A DNA stretch of 64,000 nt from Lanius collurio (Eukaryota > Chordata > Aves > Passeriformes > Laniidae). Location: positions 25,495,441 through 25,559,440 of the forward strand of contig JACBWW010000008.1 in the NCBI GenBank assembly GCA_020086605.1, read 5' to 3'. Positions within the stretch are counted from its first letter, which is position 1; every line of letters begins with the position of its first letter. The notes under the pieces are model-generated. The model was not told the origin of the DNA, searched no databases, and saw only the letters and a program-made list of their open reading frames with translations. Positions 37,804 through 50,950 of the stretch are shown here, piece after piece. Made by a program: the position numbers and the translations under genes.

Positions 37804-40278
37804 CTGTTAACAGAAAACAGGAAGGACTTCAAAATCAATTCACAAGACACAAACATACAAATGTGGACACCTCCTTACTCTCTCATGAGATTAAGAAAGA
37901 CATCTTTTGCAAATGAGGTACAGTAACAATATGAAGAGAAAAATTAGAAACTTGAAGGTTCAGAATTATGCAAGATGTTGGGAAGAATTAGATTTAAAAC
38001 ACAGGGAACACTTCTGCATTTCTTAAAATTCTTGAATACATACACACAAACACATAGATCCCCACTTACACACCCACACTGGATTCTCTAAACATTCCAG
38101 AATATTAAACTATTTATTATGTTATGGCATCTTTCTCTTGGAGCCAAAAGCATGGGATTAAAAAAGGAAATGCAAAATCTTTGTAGCTACATGCAGTACT
38201 GCAAATGCACTGAACACACACTTCCAGTTTGCTACTCAAATCTCAATATTTAATCAGTGTTCCCACTTCATAAGGTCTTTAAAGAAAAATCAAAAAAAAC
38301 CCCAAAAAACAGCCAACCCAAAACCCAATTAAACCCACTAACTGATTCTCAGTTTATTCTTCTCTTCTTGTATTTATTCCTATGTAAACCATATTCTCAA
38401 GGCAGTATTGTTGGTTGGTGTGTTCATTGAAGTGTCAATTCAGTCAGAAAAACTTACAAATCTCGTAAAATATTTAGTGAAAACACTACTTCAATCAGAT
38501 TATAAGCACACTTTATTTTCAGAGGGCATTCTTAGGGCTTCAGACATAACAAGGAACTGTACATATAACAAGGCCTGACCAGACGATTGCAGAGCTACTC
38601 AGACTAGAGGAAGCCCAAAGGCTATGTAAGAGGATGGTCACTTCAATGGGCTCAGGAAAACAAGCTGACTCTAACTGCAAGTTACCAGGCTGATCATATC
38701 CCTGAGATGAAGGTTTTAACTGAACCATTAGAAACAACTTCAGAAAAAAGAAACAAAACAGACTAAATGAAACATATTCTTTTGGTTCCTTCGTATTTTG
38801 AAATTATTTATTAAAATAATTGGGGAGATTCCAGCATTTTTACCCCATATAATGTATATCAATGCTGTACTTAGAAATAAATTGCCATTCATATAGATAT
38901 AATATTAAAATCACTAGCTTTCATTACTTGCATCAGATTACCTTGAATGTACCTGAAACTTGGAAAAATTAGCAAAGCCAGCAAAACATTCTGATTAAAG
39001 CTCCATAAATTCCACTAGCTTACTCTTAGCCTTCAGGCATCATGGCACCTAGTTTTGTCTGTTCCAGTTCATTGTTTAAAGGAACTCCTGCACCAGAATC
39101 TGATCAGTGACTTCCACCACTTAAATACCCTTACCTGCAAATTTTGGAAAACTGTCCTTAGCCAGAACCTTACTATTTGCATCCTGATGGTCTATTATTA
39201 GACATAAATGATCATATACACATACACATCTAAATACATAAGCTGCATCTTCCACTTAAATACTTCAGAATATATCAGAAGGAGATGAAGTAGGTTCTTC
39301 CTCCAATACATCTGCCTTTTTTACTGTGAGTAATTAAATTCAATTGCTGGATATATACTTCCAGTGTTTCTTGGAAAGCCTCCAATTTTCAACAGTGTAA
39401 CAACAGAAGTGCTTAGAAGAAGCACCTAGGTCACTGAGTCCAATTATCCCCAGACAGAAAACTGAGTTAAAAAAATCTTTCTTACACTTTGCATAAAAAA
39501 GACACCTCTTTGTCCCAACTGCTCTTACTGCAATGATTGTACGAGGACTGCACTATATAATAACAAATCTCCTCTTAGTTTTCACTAGAAATTAATTTTT
39601 GGTCACATTATAATGATTTGGTTCTGTATCAGTCCCAGCTTTTAATGCAAATAGTTCTTTTTCTACCCTTGCATTTTGTCTTCCAGATGTATTTAAGGTA
39701 AGCACACACACTTCATATTCTCCTTTTGTAGGCTAAACAGCAAAAAAAAAAGACTCAGCTTTAGCTGCTTACTTTTATTCTAGCAGTCATTCTGTATACC
39801 TATTAAATAGTCCAAAATTAATGAACTAGGTTTCAAGTATATTCAGCATATTCTACTACTCTCTTGATAAGTTGCACATCAGTCTAATCCTCTGTCTCTC
39901 TCTTTTCAGTGAAGATGATAGGATGCATATTTTAGAGAAGTGCTTTATCATTTATATGTTTTTCTTTATTTGTGTGGTACCCAGATATGTTACTGAATGA
40001 TATTCCAAACAAATAATGAGTTCCTATATTTTGTTTCAGGTTTCCTCAAGCGTTTTTTTAACCTGCACTTCACTTTATGCTTAAATATGCATGTTTTTTT
40101 TAGACAGAGTTTTGCAATTCCAGCAATAAAAAAAATATCTAATGTCAAGTCTGATTTTAAACAGATTTAACTCTAAAGAAACTTTTAAAATAAAATCTTC
40201 TTAGTATTTTCAAAATGCAGTTATTTACCAAAGAGGCAGAAAACAGCATGTAAAGACCACAAAAAGAATAGTACTTAC
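37804..40278 (-). other. NIPBL: NIPBL intron 2
   Basis: A 2.5-kb intron, donor GTAAGTAC at 40278, acceptor CTGTTAACAG at 37804. AT-rich with an A/C-rich patch at about 38289-38338. No element or gene recognised. Confidence 0.92.
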
Positions 40279-40422
40279 GGTCTGTAAGACTAGCAATCCC
40301 TGCAAGAGTAGTGATGGGAACATGAGGCATATCCCCATTCATCCTGAAGTCCTGGGAGAGTAGTGCCTACACAGATATTTCAGTTCAGGTGCCAGCTATC
40401 ATTACTTCCCATCTCCCAAGCA
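40279..40422 (-). CDS. NIPBL: NIPBL exon 2: 5' UTR end, start codon, residues 1-22
   Basis: Coding part 40279-40342, leader part 40343-40422. The start ATG at 40342-40340 opens MNGDMPHVPITTLAGIASLTD, the invariant vertebrate NIPBL N-terminus. It has A at -3, a good Kozak base. The exon ends after the first base of codon 22 with donor GTAAGTAC from 40278 downward. The acceptor is a long pyrimidine tract ending TGTGTTTAG, so the exon begins at 40422. This extreme N-terminus is known in human to contribute to binding MAU2, the partner in the kollerin complex. Two short upstream ATGs lie in the leader and are listed separately. The upstream exon joined here is not in the window. Confidence 0.97.
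40380..40412 (-). promoter_or_regulatory. Upstream ORF 1 in exon 2 leader (10 codons plus stop)
   Basis: On the minus strand an ATG at 40412-40410 opens a 10-codon frame that stops at TGA 40382-40380, 37 bases before the NIPBL start. Its -3 base is G and its +4 base is G, a reasonable Kozak context. It is out of frame with NIPBL and terminates before it, so it would act by leaky scanning or reinitiation. Translation is inferred, not shown. Confidence 0.5.
40385..40402 (-). promoter_or_regulatory. Upstream ORF 2 in exon 2 leader (5 codons plus stop)
   Basis: A second upstream ATG at 40402-40400 lies inside uORF 1 in another frame and stops at TGA 40387-40385. Five codons are too few for a functional peptide. 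It could still capture scanning ribosomes. Confidence 0.4.
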
Positions 40423-41853
40423 CTAAACACAAAAGAAAAAGAACAACACCAAATAAAATCTCTCAGTTTACTTTAGAAAAATTTTAAATTCATTAACATA
40501 AATGAAACAGACCATATTACCTTTAGCTGCATACTGAGTACATTTTTTCAAGAGTGGATAGAAAGAACAGTGTGGATTTTAAATAGCAGGTGGCATTAGA
40601 TGACTAAAATGCAAGCTTCCTTCTGGTCTCAGAAGCAACCCCATCATCATAAAAAGATGCAAGTTAAGGCAATTTTAAAAAAAGTTTGGTCAGGTTATAC
40701 TGACTCAAAAACTGGTAACAGAACTTCTGTTAGTTCATGCTGAAGAGTGATAGCACTTAATGCATAACCAATTGAAGTAATTAGCTGTTATATTCACTTC
40801 CCAGTTTTGCAGAAGGAGACATTTTCTGAAAGAGACTAGCAAAACTAAAAGTAGCAATTTACAGATTTAAAAATAAAGGAGTAATCAAATTGATAAATAC
40901 AAAATCTAAGTACATTATAAAAGCAGCAGCTATTGCAAAATTGATTTGACAATATCTCTTTAATACATTACTGTCTGGTCAAATTACTACCAGAAATTCT
41001 ATTAACTCCTCCTGGGGAAAAAAACAAAAGTTTTGCCACCATTGAATTAGCTCATTTATTTCCAGTAAAACAGCACATTTTATATTCAACTATAGAAAAA
41101 GGAATTAGTTCACTCAGTTTTCACTAATTGTAAAGATCGCAAATGTAAGGAAGTCCACACTGCTAAAAAAAAAAAAATTGCAGTACCAAACTATCAAAAA
41201 TTTACAAACATCACACATTACAATCCCCTAGTATAATGAAATTGACATGATTTTTCTGAAGACATTAAAGGAATTTGATATGTTGACAGTTTGGGAAATA
41301 AGAGTCCTCACACAAGCATTTCTCTTACCTACTGAAATTATTATTTACTTATGCTTACTTTACAAACGAACATTTTTGAGAATTACGTATTTGTAATTAC
41401 ACATATGTATTTCATATACACAAAACCCACAAGATTCTTGTCATTTCCTCAGTAATGTTTATCTCATTCTTTCTCATGTCACATCAATGTGGCAACATAT
41501 GGCAAATATATAGCAATATATATAATACCACCGCTTATAAACACATACATACTCCAAGACAAGGAGAACAATGTTATAAGTCTTTTTCTGCTCAAAGTTT
41601 TTATCAGCCACTGAAATTACATTTTCAAAGATTCCCTGTCTGTACATTTGTTGAAAAAAATACTAACACTGAGGTTTAACAGAACTGACAGTGAGTTGAC
41701 TTCCTTTGTTGCACCTGCCAGAGTCTCATTCTAACCTAAATTATGTTTTTTAAAATTAAAAATATAGTACACTGCAGATACAGAAATCTAGTAAGTAAGT
41801 AAACTGCTACAGACCACAGACAGATATTCTACATGGGTTGGTGTCTTTGTTTG

Positions 41854-41866
41854 TTTTTTTTTTTTT
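41854..41866. repeat. T13 homopolymer
   Basis: Thirteen consecutive T on the plus strand in intron 1. Confidence 0.85.
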
Positions 41867-42469
41867 AATACAGGAGAAAACATCCCTCAGAGCAGTTTCA
41901 AGTAGATACTTAAGGGTTTTTTATCCTGAATGAATACAAAAATATATGCAGAATTTCACTGGTTGCCTAGTTCCACAAATAAGCAATTCTAAAAAAGAAA
42001 TAAAAAAAAAAAATACTCTAAGAGTCCCATAATGAATCCGCAGCAACAAACCCACAGGAGATAACACTTCTAGAATCTGACTTTTCACTGAAAGCCTAGA
42101 AACTAAAGAACACCATCCACACATAAATTATATTTACTATGAAAATGTCATGTCTGATGGCTTCTCCTGACTGAAACTGCATCTAAGGAAGGGCCACGTC
42201 ACAGGCCAGTATTACAGGAAAATTTTATGCAGCACAGACACAGTAAAATATAAGAAAAAAACCACTATTCACTTTCACTTCCTCACCACATGAGAAAGCT
42301 GTTAACACAGAAGTTGTCCCTCCTAATTTAAATTCATTCCTAATTCAAGGATTATGGCCACAATAAATAAATTTTACAGGAAAAATTCCTCCAAAACCAG
42401 ACCCATGAAATTAGAAACCTTTTCCACAGATATGTGATAAGAAACCTGAATATGGTAAGGTCCAGACCT

Positions 42470-42850
42470 GAGAGTGGAGCAAGTGCAGTGAGCTGGGATG
42501 GTCAGGGAAAAAGTAAACTTTCTTTGAAAGGGAAGAGTAAAAGGGGTTGGTTTGTTTGACTAACAAAACAAAGGTCAAGAGGGGATGTGGTTGCTCTCTC
42601 TAAGGCGGTCAAAGAAGGTTACAAAGGAAGAAAGCCATAGAGCAGTGCTAACACAACAATAAATGGACACGTGAATGCAAGCAAGAAGAAAAACAGACAG
42701 AGCTTTTCACTATCACAGCTGCCAATTTCTTGAACAGCCTTCCATGACTAGAGATATCCAACATCACTAACTCCAAAGACGGATTGTACAGATGTTACAA
42801 AAGGGACAGGATGTGGTTGCCTGCACCAGCTGGGGGCTAAGTATGGTAAT
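42470..42850 (+). mobile_element. Ancient CR1-like LINE fragment
   Basis: The plus strand retains scattered CR1 3'-region phrases: TCAAGAGGGGATGTGGTTGC, AGTGCTAACACAACAATAAA and TTTCTTGAACAGCCTTCCAT. These recall older CR1 copies (GAGGGGATCTG.., ..CACAAGAACAAATGG, ..TTCTGGAACAGCCTCCCA). It is highly diverged, with uncertain ends. Confidence 0.45.
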
Positions 42851-45114
42851 GCAAGAAGTGTATCTCTGACATAATGAAGTTTCTGCAAGAATGATGAAAT
42901 GAACAAACAGATGAGAGTAAACAAGAGAGAAAGAGAGACTGATGGGATTAAGTGATAGGATTAGTCTATAAAACAAACACAATATGAAGAAACCACATAG
43001 TAATATCTGGGTCCAAATACTACATTTGTTGTGTTGTGGGCAAAATTGCATCTGTTATAAAATTGGCAAACGAGGTAGGATTCAATTCCAGAAGCAGAGA
43101 CTGAGATCCAGTGAAACTACAACTCAACCTTGATGCTACTGAGCATCCATAAACTCACTCATTTAAAGATTTTAAAATCTCAAGCACTTAGGGGAATAAA
43201 GATTGACAACTCAAGACAGTTCAATACAAAACATTAGAACAGCATGTAACGATAGCTTGACTGTCAGGCAAGTTCTGTTGGGGTTTTCTTCCCGACCACC
43301 ATTCCCCAAACATAAGAAGAGTTAAAAGTGCTATTGTAGCAGCTCACAATTAGTCAAGAAGAATCATCATTTTGAATAGCTAAACACTTTCCACTGCCAG
43401 GTTCATTCAGTAATTGTTACCTACACTATAACATTTTTACCCCTTAACTGAAAAAAATTGAAACTGTTCGTTATATAGCTGAATCAAGGAAATCAAAGAT
43501 CTACAGTGGAAGGCAATCAATGCATTAGACTGCAGTGCAGCTGTTCAAACAGAGTACAAGAAATTTAGTCTACATACATGTATGAGGTCTTGTATATTCA
43601 GTATATTGGTATTTATACTCTTGCTTCTTTATAAGAAAGAACGGATACCATAGAAGACATTTTAGGGAGGAAGGAACTGCAATGTACAAAGGAAACAACA
43701 CAAAGAAACCCTCAGTGAAAGGAAAACAGTGAAATGGCAGCATATCTAAAGATTAACGCATGAAAAATTTATCATCATAATACACACTAATAAAGCAAAG
43801 CCAAGCCAGAATAGCAAGGAAAGTAATATTAAAAAAGTTCAGGCTATGGATAATAAGTACACATTTAAAGTATTATTTTTGTAAGCTATCCTTTTCAATT
43901 TTGGTTTTTTTTAATCATCTATATTTGTATGTTATTGTCGTTGTCCCTCCCTTTTTTAAAAAGTTATCTATATTCCTCTTTAATGCAAGGAAAAAATTAA
44001 GGAACAAAGAGAACATGAAAGTAAGTTAGGAACAATTTAAGTACAGACACTGACATCTATTGACGAGAAACTACAAGCACAAAAGAAAAAAAAAAGCAAC
44101 AATCCAAGCAAATAAATAAAAAAACTACCATGTAAAAATAAAATAATTAATAGAAACAAATTGCAATTGTATTTTTTCAGGTAATGCAGCATTTAACTAC
44201 CAACGAAATTATGAGAGGACACTGACCACTGGTTATCATAGGAAGGTATAAGCTCTGCATTTATGAAACATTCCTCTCGGTTCAAAAACTGTCTTGTATC
44301 TAACAAAAATACCAGGCTTTCCCCAGTTTTGCTATATGCATGCATGAGAACAGCAAATTAAATGAATTAAAAAAAGAAAATCTGTTTATGTGCACTAATA
44401 CAAAAAGGCTCAGTAGCAATGTAAAGATAAGCAATCAATCTCAGAATTCAGAAGTTTCCTATGTACATTTAAATGTTTCATTCCTCATTCTCTAGGGTAT
44501 TCTTCAACTGATATATCTTTGGATTTAAAACAATAAATTATATATAACTGACATGATATTTTCCAAGAAGTAAAAAGGTGGATTAAAATTAATTTTTAAA
44601 GAAAAGTTATGATATTAGATATCATTTAAAAATACACTCTAATTAGTAGAGTACTTAAAATAGTCTTGTTTTATTTCATTTAGATTACAGAATCTTTACT
44701 TAACATGAAAGTACTTTAAAAAGTAGTTGCAGTTTCCTATATATTGAATCAGATCATATAGATATAACGACAGCACTAGGATTTTGATTTCTTCAGCTGC
44801 ATATGCAAATTAAACCAGTACAACTACGTAGTAGCTAATCTATCATTTAGATGAAAAGTGGACATTTTCTTTTAAATCAGCAAACCTGCAATCAGTTTAG
44901 CAACCTTTGTCTCATAGTCAGTTTTAAACTTCTACATTTTGCAAAAAACTACTTGTCTTGTTTGTTACTACATAAATCTCTGTTAGCTACCAGTCCCTAA
45001 ACGATCCTTTAAAAATTTTCCTTAAAGAATGAGAATTACAACGAGAATGAATTAATATCCATAAGTTCTAATTCAAATAAGATACTGTGACTGAGGTACA
45101 TCATACAGATTTAT

Positions 45115-45128
45115 CCACAAGAGGGCAG
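45115..45128 (+). promoter_or_regulatory. CTCF-like motif in intron 1
   Basis: CCACAAGAGGGCAG fits the CTCF core consensus CCACNAGRGGGCRS at every position. No other context supports it; binding is untested. Confidence 0.4.
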
Positions 45129-45511
45129 ATTTCTGGTTTCCATTCCAGAGCTACAGTTTTATACAATGACAGTAAGTTTCCAGAACTAAGTGCTTTCAAA
45201 AATACTTCAAAAAACATTCTAAAGAAGAAGATACAATTGACAAAACATAATTTAATACTTAAGTATCCAGGAAGGGGCAAGCATACACATTTACAATATA
45301 AAATATTTAACATTAACTCAAGCTCAGAAAAAGTCAGTATTGGAAATAGAAGAGTGAATATTAATTAATCAGCTGCCTGGTGCAGCTGTCTAAGGTTAAA
45401 ATAGTAACACAAGAAAACATGAAGCTACTAGATATTTATTTAAGTTGAACAGCTAAGGAAGTGGTTGCAGCATGTGAGGCAAGGTAAAGGAAAAGGGGGG
45501 TGCAAGCAGGG

Positions 45512-45540
45512 GAGAGAGAGAGAGTGTGTGTGTGTGTGTG
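45512..45540. repeat. Compound (GA)n(GT)n microsatellite
   Basis: GA units from 45512 switch to GT units at about 45524 and run to 45540, following a G-rich stretch. Confidence 0.92.
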
Positions 45541-45721
45541 TACTAGTGAAATCTGTATGTTTCATTTATAAAGTGATAAGCAGAACCAGTGATGCTGACA
45601 AAACAAGTCAAAAATGAAAAAGTTTGGGATAAGGATCACCTAGTATAACTTCTCAACCAGTATTAGCATAATGTGTTTTCCTATAGTAGGTGTTCAAATC
45701 ACCACAAACTACAACCAGTGT

Positions 45722-45735
45722 AAAAAAAAAAAAAA
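45722..45735. repeat. A-rich homopolymer tract
   Basis: About fourteen consecutive A on the plus strand in intron 1. Confidence 0.8.
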
Positions 45736-46200
45736 ACAAACCACCTTAGTGAAAAATATTATACTTTACAATTGTAAATTGCTTATCAGCATAAAGTAAT
45801 CTTTAGTAAAAAAAAATTTAAAGCGGCCAGCTTCTCAATCTGTAACTACTGCCACATTCCTTTGGTCTCTGCTGCTCTAATTTGGTAACAATGACACTGA
45901 TGTCTCTCCTGCCCATATGATACCAGTGGCAGTGACACCACAGTACATGGCAAGAGAAATCCCAGTACAAGCGGACAGAATGAGACTGGCCCGTGAACTC
46001 AGACAAAGACATCCCCTAACACAGAAACACACATACTTCTACCAGGGTAAGCATCAGTTGTGCTCTCCACCTGTAATAACTCTTCCTGGGGGAAGAGAGA
46101 AAGGAATTGACACAATCAGACCGTTCCCAAATTCAGACCAAGCCATTTGCAGAGAACAGATACCTCCAGGCAATACGCAGCTTCCCTGACCTGTAGGACA

Positions 46201-46343
46201 GTGGGATTGAGTGCACCCATGGCAAATTTACTGACAACTCTGAGCTTGTGATGCAGTTGCCACACTGGAGGGAAGGGATGCCTTCCAGAAGGACCAGGAC
46301 AAGCTTGAGAGGTGAGATTGTGCAAAATGTTGTGAAGTTTAAG
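46201..46343 (+). mobile_element. CR1 LINE internal fragment (end of reverse transcriptase)
   Basis: GTGGGATTGAGTGCACCCAT, then GGCAAATTTACTGACAACTC, GCCACACTGGAGGGAAGGGA and GACAAGCTTGAGAGG match the CR1 ORF2 region that encodes the FADDTKL and DTLEGRDA stretches. Both ends are truncated. The plus-strand open frame at 46248-46580 starts in this element and is not a gene. Confidence 0.82.
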
Positions 46344-49300
46344 GGGAGCAGTCATGATACCAACCATCACTTGAGAAACAATCATAAAAGGAAAACACCA
46401 ACCTACTTATTTATTTATTTCTCATCTGCAGTATGTATTCCACATGAAATTTTTACTGCAACGAAGAAAGTAAAGCTCTTTTTAGTGAGCATGGCTCCTG
46501 TGTTTGCTCAGGCCCATGTGCAGTGGCTGGTATTAGATACAGTTAATTTTATTGAAAGAAAACAGCTAGTGGATGTATAGGAGAGCAAAAGCATATAAAA
46601 GAGTTCATTTAAGTCAGCTCTGTCAAATGGAGAACACTTCAGATTTCAATATCCATCTTTGTTAATAAAATAGTTGTGATAGGTATTAGGGAGAAAGTAG
46701 CAGTTTGGTTTTTTCCAACTTTCTGGAATGTCTCACGTTAGCTGTTAGTAATGCTGCCCTTTCCTAAGAACTGTTGCAATACAGACTTCCATTTGTATTT
46801 TAAAGACTTTGTTCTTTTACTAGGCTGGAACTTAACCAGACTAAAAGCCTAATGATTAAAAACTGAACCAAAACCTACTTAATACAGTAGTCTTTTCCAA
46901 TTTTTAATCTTGCATTTCTGCCCTTGGACTCTCTCAGATGCTTCATAACCTTTACAAAACAAAACTGGTAAGAAATTAACCTCTTGAGGCAGCACAGTTG
47001 ATATTACACAAGTCTTCATGACACATGACTTTTGCCTCTTTTTTGACTTTGAAAATTAATTAAAATCCCTCCAAACTTCTTCCATACACACTAAGAAAAC
47101 AGATGCACCAGTATACCATTTTTTCAGCCATCCGTAATAAACGCCAACTTAAAATTCTATATAAACAGATTTAGTGAGCTGCATCTCAGAAGCATATCAA
47201 TTCCTCTTCACATTGGAATTAATACTGACCAGTGATATGTTATTTTTGTCCTAATACTCATCTTGTTGCCTGTTTTTCAACTTCTCACATGTACAAGAGA
47301 GATAATATACAGCACTGCAAGTAGCTCAGATGTTTTTCTTCTGGATTGGTGTATTACTTCCCCTCATCCTCTCAACACAATGAAGCAATTTCTCCAAGCA
47401 AAGACTCTCTTTACTAGCCCGCTGTAACATATCCAGTTTCCCTCTCTCATATCAAATCCACTCCCACACCTCTTAGCTGCTGGATGGAAGACAGATAGCA
47501 CACATTGCCTTCTCAATGGAAACACAAGAATCTCCTCTATTCAACAATCAATTTTCACAAACTAAACTGTCTTGAGACTTCCAGGCCTTGTAAATTATAA
47601 CTGAAATTTGCTGATGCTTTCCAAAATTATTAGGCTGAGGGACTTACAGATAAAGAGGTGCCTAATGATCAACAGGTACAAAATTAGTAAATAATCAGTG
47701 TTTTCAGTGACTGTGTGCAGAAACACAAAGAGCTCTGGTTATACTGCCCTCCTGTACGCATTTGCACTATTAGTGGCAACATAATTATTTTTGTAGTTTT
47801 ATAGCATTCACTACTGACATTTTTTTTCTGTTTGGTTCATTTTACACAAGGTATTATACATTGTTTATGCACCATACAGGCAGATATACTCTCCAAAGGA
47901 AAGTATGCTAACATTTAAGAGACAAAAACCCCTAAATAATCAATGCAATTTAACATATTGCCATGAAAGGCTGAACACAAGAGCAAAGGTAGCTTGCAAA
48001 AAACCCCAATTGCACTGATAGTGTCTAATAAATACAGTGACTGTGTAAGAGACTCCAAGAGATTAAATTTTTCTGTGTTTGATAATTGACTTTAGTTAAT
48101 GTTTGTGTACTAAAATTGAGATTTACATAAGCCTTTTGAACACACACCATTCAACCTATCAATGCTAAAACTGCAGGGCTCCATGACTTTGTGACTACAA
48201 TTAGTGTTAGGATTCCCTGACGTTTTCCTTTATGACTTTTAAAAATTTATCTTCCTATCCTAATTATTACAATCCTTATCAATATTATAAACAAAGAAGT
48301 TACCAATAAGCCTGTAAACTAGAATCACTAGTCAGCCAAGAGAGTCCTTTTTCCTACATCTGCACACACTCTGGCCAGCAAAACTTCAGAGGCAGAATGA
48401 GCTCAAAGACATAGAATAGAAAACAAATGGAGACTAGAGCTCAGGGAAAAAAAAATGTTTTAAAAGTTACTAATAAACTCTGAAGCATAGCACACACAAC
48501 ATCCAGACATACCGCGCTGGAATAACTGTTAATGAACAAAGCTCAGATAAAGGCCAGCTTACCACAAGCAACTGGGGCTAGACAGTAACAATCTGGAATC
48601 TCTCAATAGCTAGGAAAAATATTATATTGGTGTTTGGTCCTTGCAGGTCTGGGGATGGGTTCACTGTGCTGCCTATGAAAGTGCCCTATGCAACTCTGAA
48701 CTTCGGTGGCTGTTGCTGGTTCTCCTACAGCTGTGGTAAAAACATAGCAGAAGTTTCTTAAACTCACAAACTGTACTGAAAGGAGGGATGCACTTCCAAA
48801 AAAAAAAAAATTCCTCCAAAGAGGTGTCTCTTCACCTTACTGACCATCTTCCACATCTTACTCTTGATAGCCTGCAGATTTACAAATCTAAACCAAAACT
48901 ACACAGGAATTGCACCAAGTAGTTTACAAAGCTGCTCACAGGCTAAGACAAGCTCACAGCTTCCACCAAGATTAAACTTCGCAAGTTATGAAGTTTTCAA
49001 ACTTACCACTGTCACAACATAAACAAAAATTCTATCAAGAACAATCAGATGAAATTATGATGGCCATGCTCAAAAAAAAAGCTTGGGAATTTTTGAAGTG
49101 TGTCCCATCCATGTTAAACATTCTCAGCTCACCTTCACTGAATACTGCAGCAACATAAAAAAACACAGAATAGCTGTTAACAGTGAAAACATATGTAGAA
49201 GCCATAATTTAGAGCAAAACAAAAGGTAATTATTGATGTGGATAGGAATATCATGACCCAGTTAGCATATAACAAGTACAGTGAAGCACACTACTTTGAA

Positions 49301-50871
49301 GAAAATCTCCTTTTCATAGAAATTGCCTAAAACATGCATCTATTTTTTTTTCTTAACAAACTTAACTAAACCAGTTTGGAAATTCTCTTCATACTTGAGA
49401 AGAGCTCGCTCAATACAACTTAATTTTACAGTAAAATAAAAGCAACTGAATTTAAGATACTAATTCTGAAAGAGAATATAAACGCAAATGTTTAATGTAG
49501 CTCAATTAAATCACTTTAAATTAATTCCTCATGTTAATTTGCATTAAAAATCTTAAAAATTGTCAGGTAGGCAAGGATTGAGCAATGCCTTTATTTCTAA
49601 TTATTTGAGCAAAGTCACACATTTTGAAACCGTTCAGCTGAACACAAATAATACACCTACAAACTAGCTTCACATTTGTTTTTCCAAGAAACAAGAGCAA
49701 TTCCAAGTTACACATAGAAAATTTCTTATCAGAAATTCTGGTACAAACTTATCAATCACAATAAAAGTGTATAGAGCACAGAAAACAAGATTAGCTATAA
49801 CATTTCAATATCAAACTATTGTCAATATAGTAGATTTTACTTTCACCTTAAGGAGCACAGCAGATAATAAACTGTGACACAAAGAGCTGAGAACTGAGGA
49901 ATGGTGAAAAAGATTTCTCTGGCTTTGCAGAGTTCTTTGAAAAACACAGAACATGGCCCATCTGTCATGGCTACCTCCTCATCTCACAACAATTCCACAA
50001 AGTACAAGGATGGAAGAGACAAGGCCAAAGAACTTTCTGAATAGTCCATGAAATTAATGTGATTATCAACCAAACAAGTTATCTTTTGCTGACCTTTTTC
50101 CCACATTCAAAATGGATGTTTTTAAATGTAATGTCTTGCTATTCTAGTCTGGTTTTGTTCTGTTCCTTTAGTTCTGTGTTTCACCAGCTGTTTTACACAA
50201 TTCCCAAGGATGAGGCTGAGTCACACAGTTAGTTGCAGCTCAGCGGCTCAGACAGGTGGATGTGCAGACACAGAAACAAGGGAGGTAGATGGAAAAACAA
50301 GTTTAGATAAATCTAAGCAGTAACTCCAACTGAGATTCCCATCCTGTTATGGAATTTGGCTTCTGCTGATGCAGAGGACAGCACAAATAACTAAAAAGCA
50401 ACAAAAGATACACTTCCCAAAATGTTTAGGAACACTTGAAAACCGCATCTTGCTGACTAAAGGTACAATACACACATTTATTGTATCCTGACCTGCCTTT
50501 CTCCTGCTCCAATTGCTTATCATTTATCTCTGTCCATGACGTATTATTAATCCTGCAACTGCATAAAATATGGTCTGCCCATGCAGATATTTCTCTGAAG
50601 GTCTCCTTTTCAATATGCAACACGAAGAACAGCAGAAAACAAGTAATTTTAAATTTGACAGGACTGCAAACTGCCATCACCTCTGCAGCTGAACCAATGC
50701 AGTAAACAGTTCATGACAACAAATACCAAAGACATTGAATACACCTTTGTTTTCCCTTCTTTGTTCCCCCCCACCTCCTTACCCTTTGAGGGAGAAGGGA
50801 GGAACAGAGAACTACTACTGTGTTTATGTATCCAGGAATAGTTATCTCACTACATTTTCCGCCCCAAAATC

Positions 50872-50950
50872 ACAGAATACTGAGGGAAGTGACCTCTGGA
50901 GATTATTTTATCTAATCTCCCACTCAAGCAGGGACACCATGATGTCCAGA
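50872..50950 (-). mobile_element. CR1 LINE 3' end fragment, reverse orientation
   Basis: The plus strand reads ATCACAGAATACTGAGGGAA, GTGACCTCTGGAGATTATTT and CACTCAAGCAGGGACACC, the reverse complement of a CR1 3' end (ATCACAGAAT..GACCTCTGGAGATCATC..CTCAAGCAGGG). About 80 bases, old. Confidence 0.72.

Noticed and set aside
46248..46580. 110-codon plus-strand open frame
   Set aside because: Its 5' half is a truncated CR1 fragment and the rest is intronic sequence without resemblance to a protein family.
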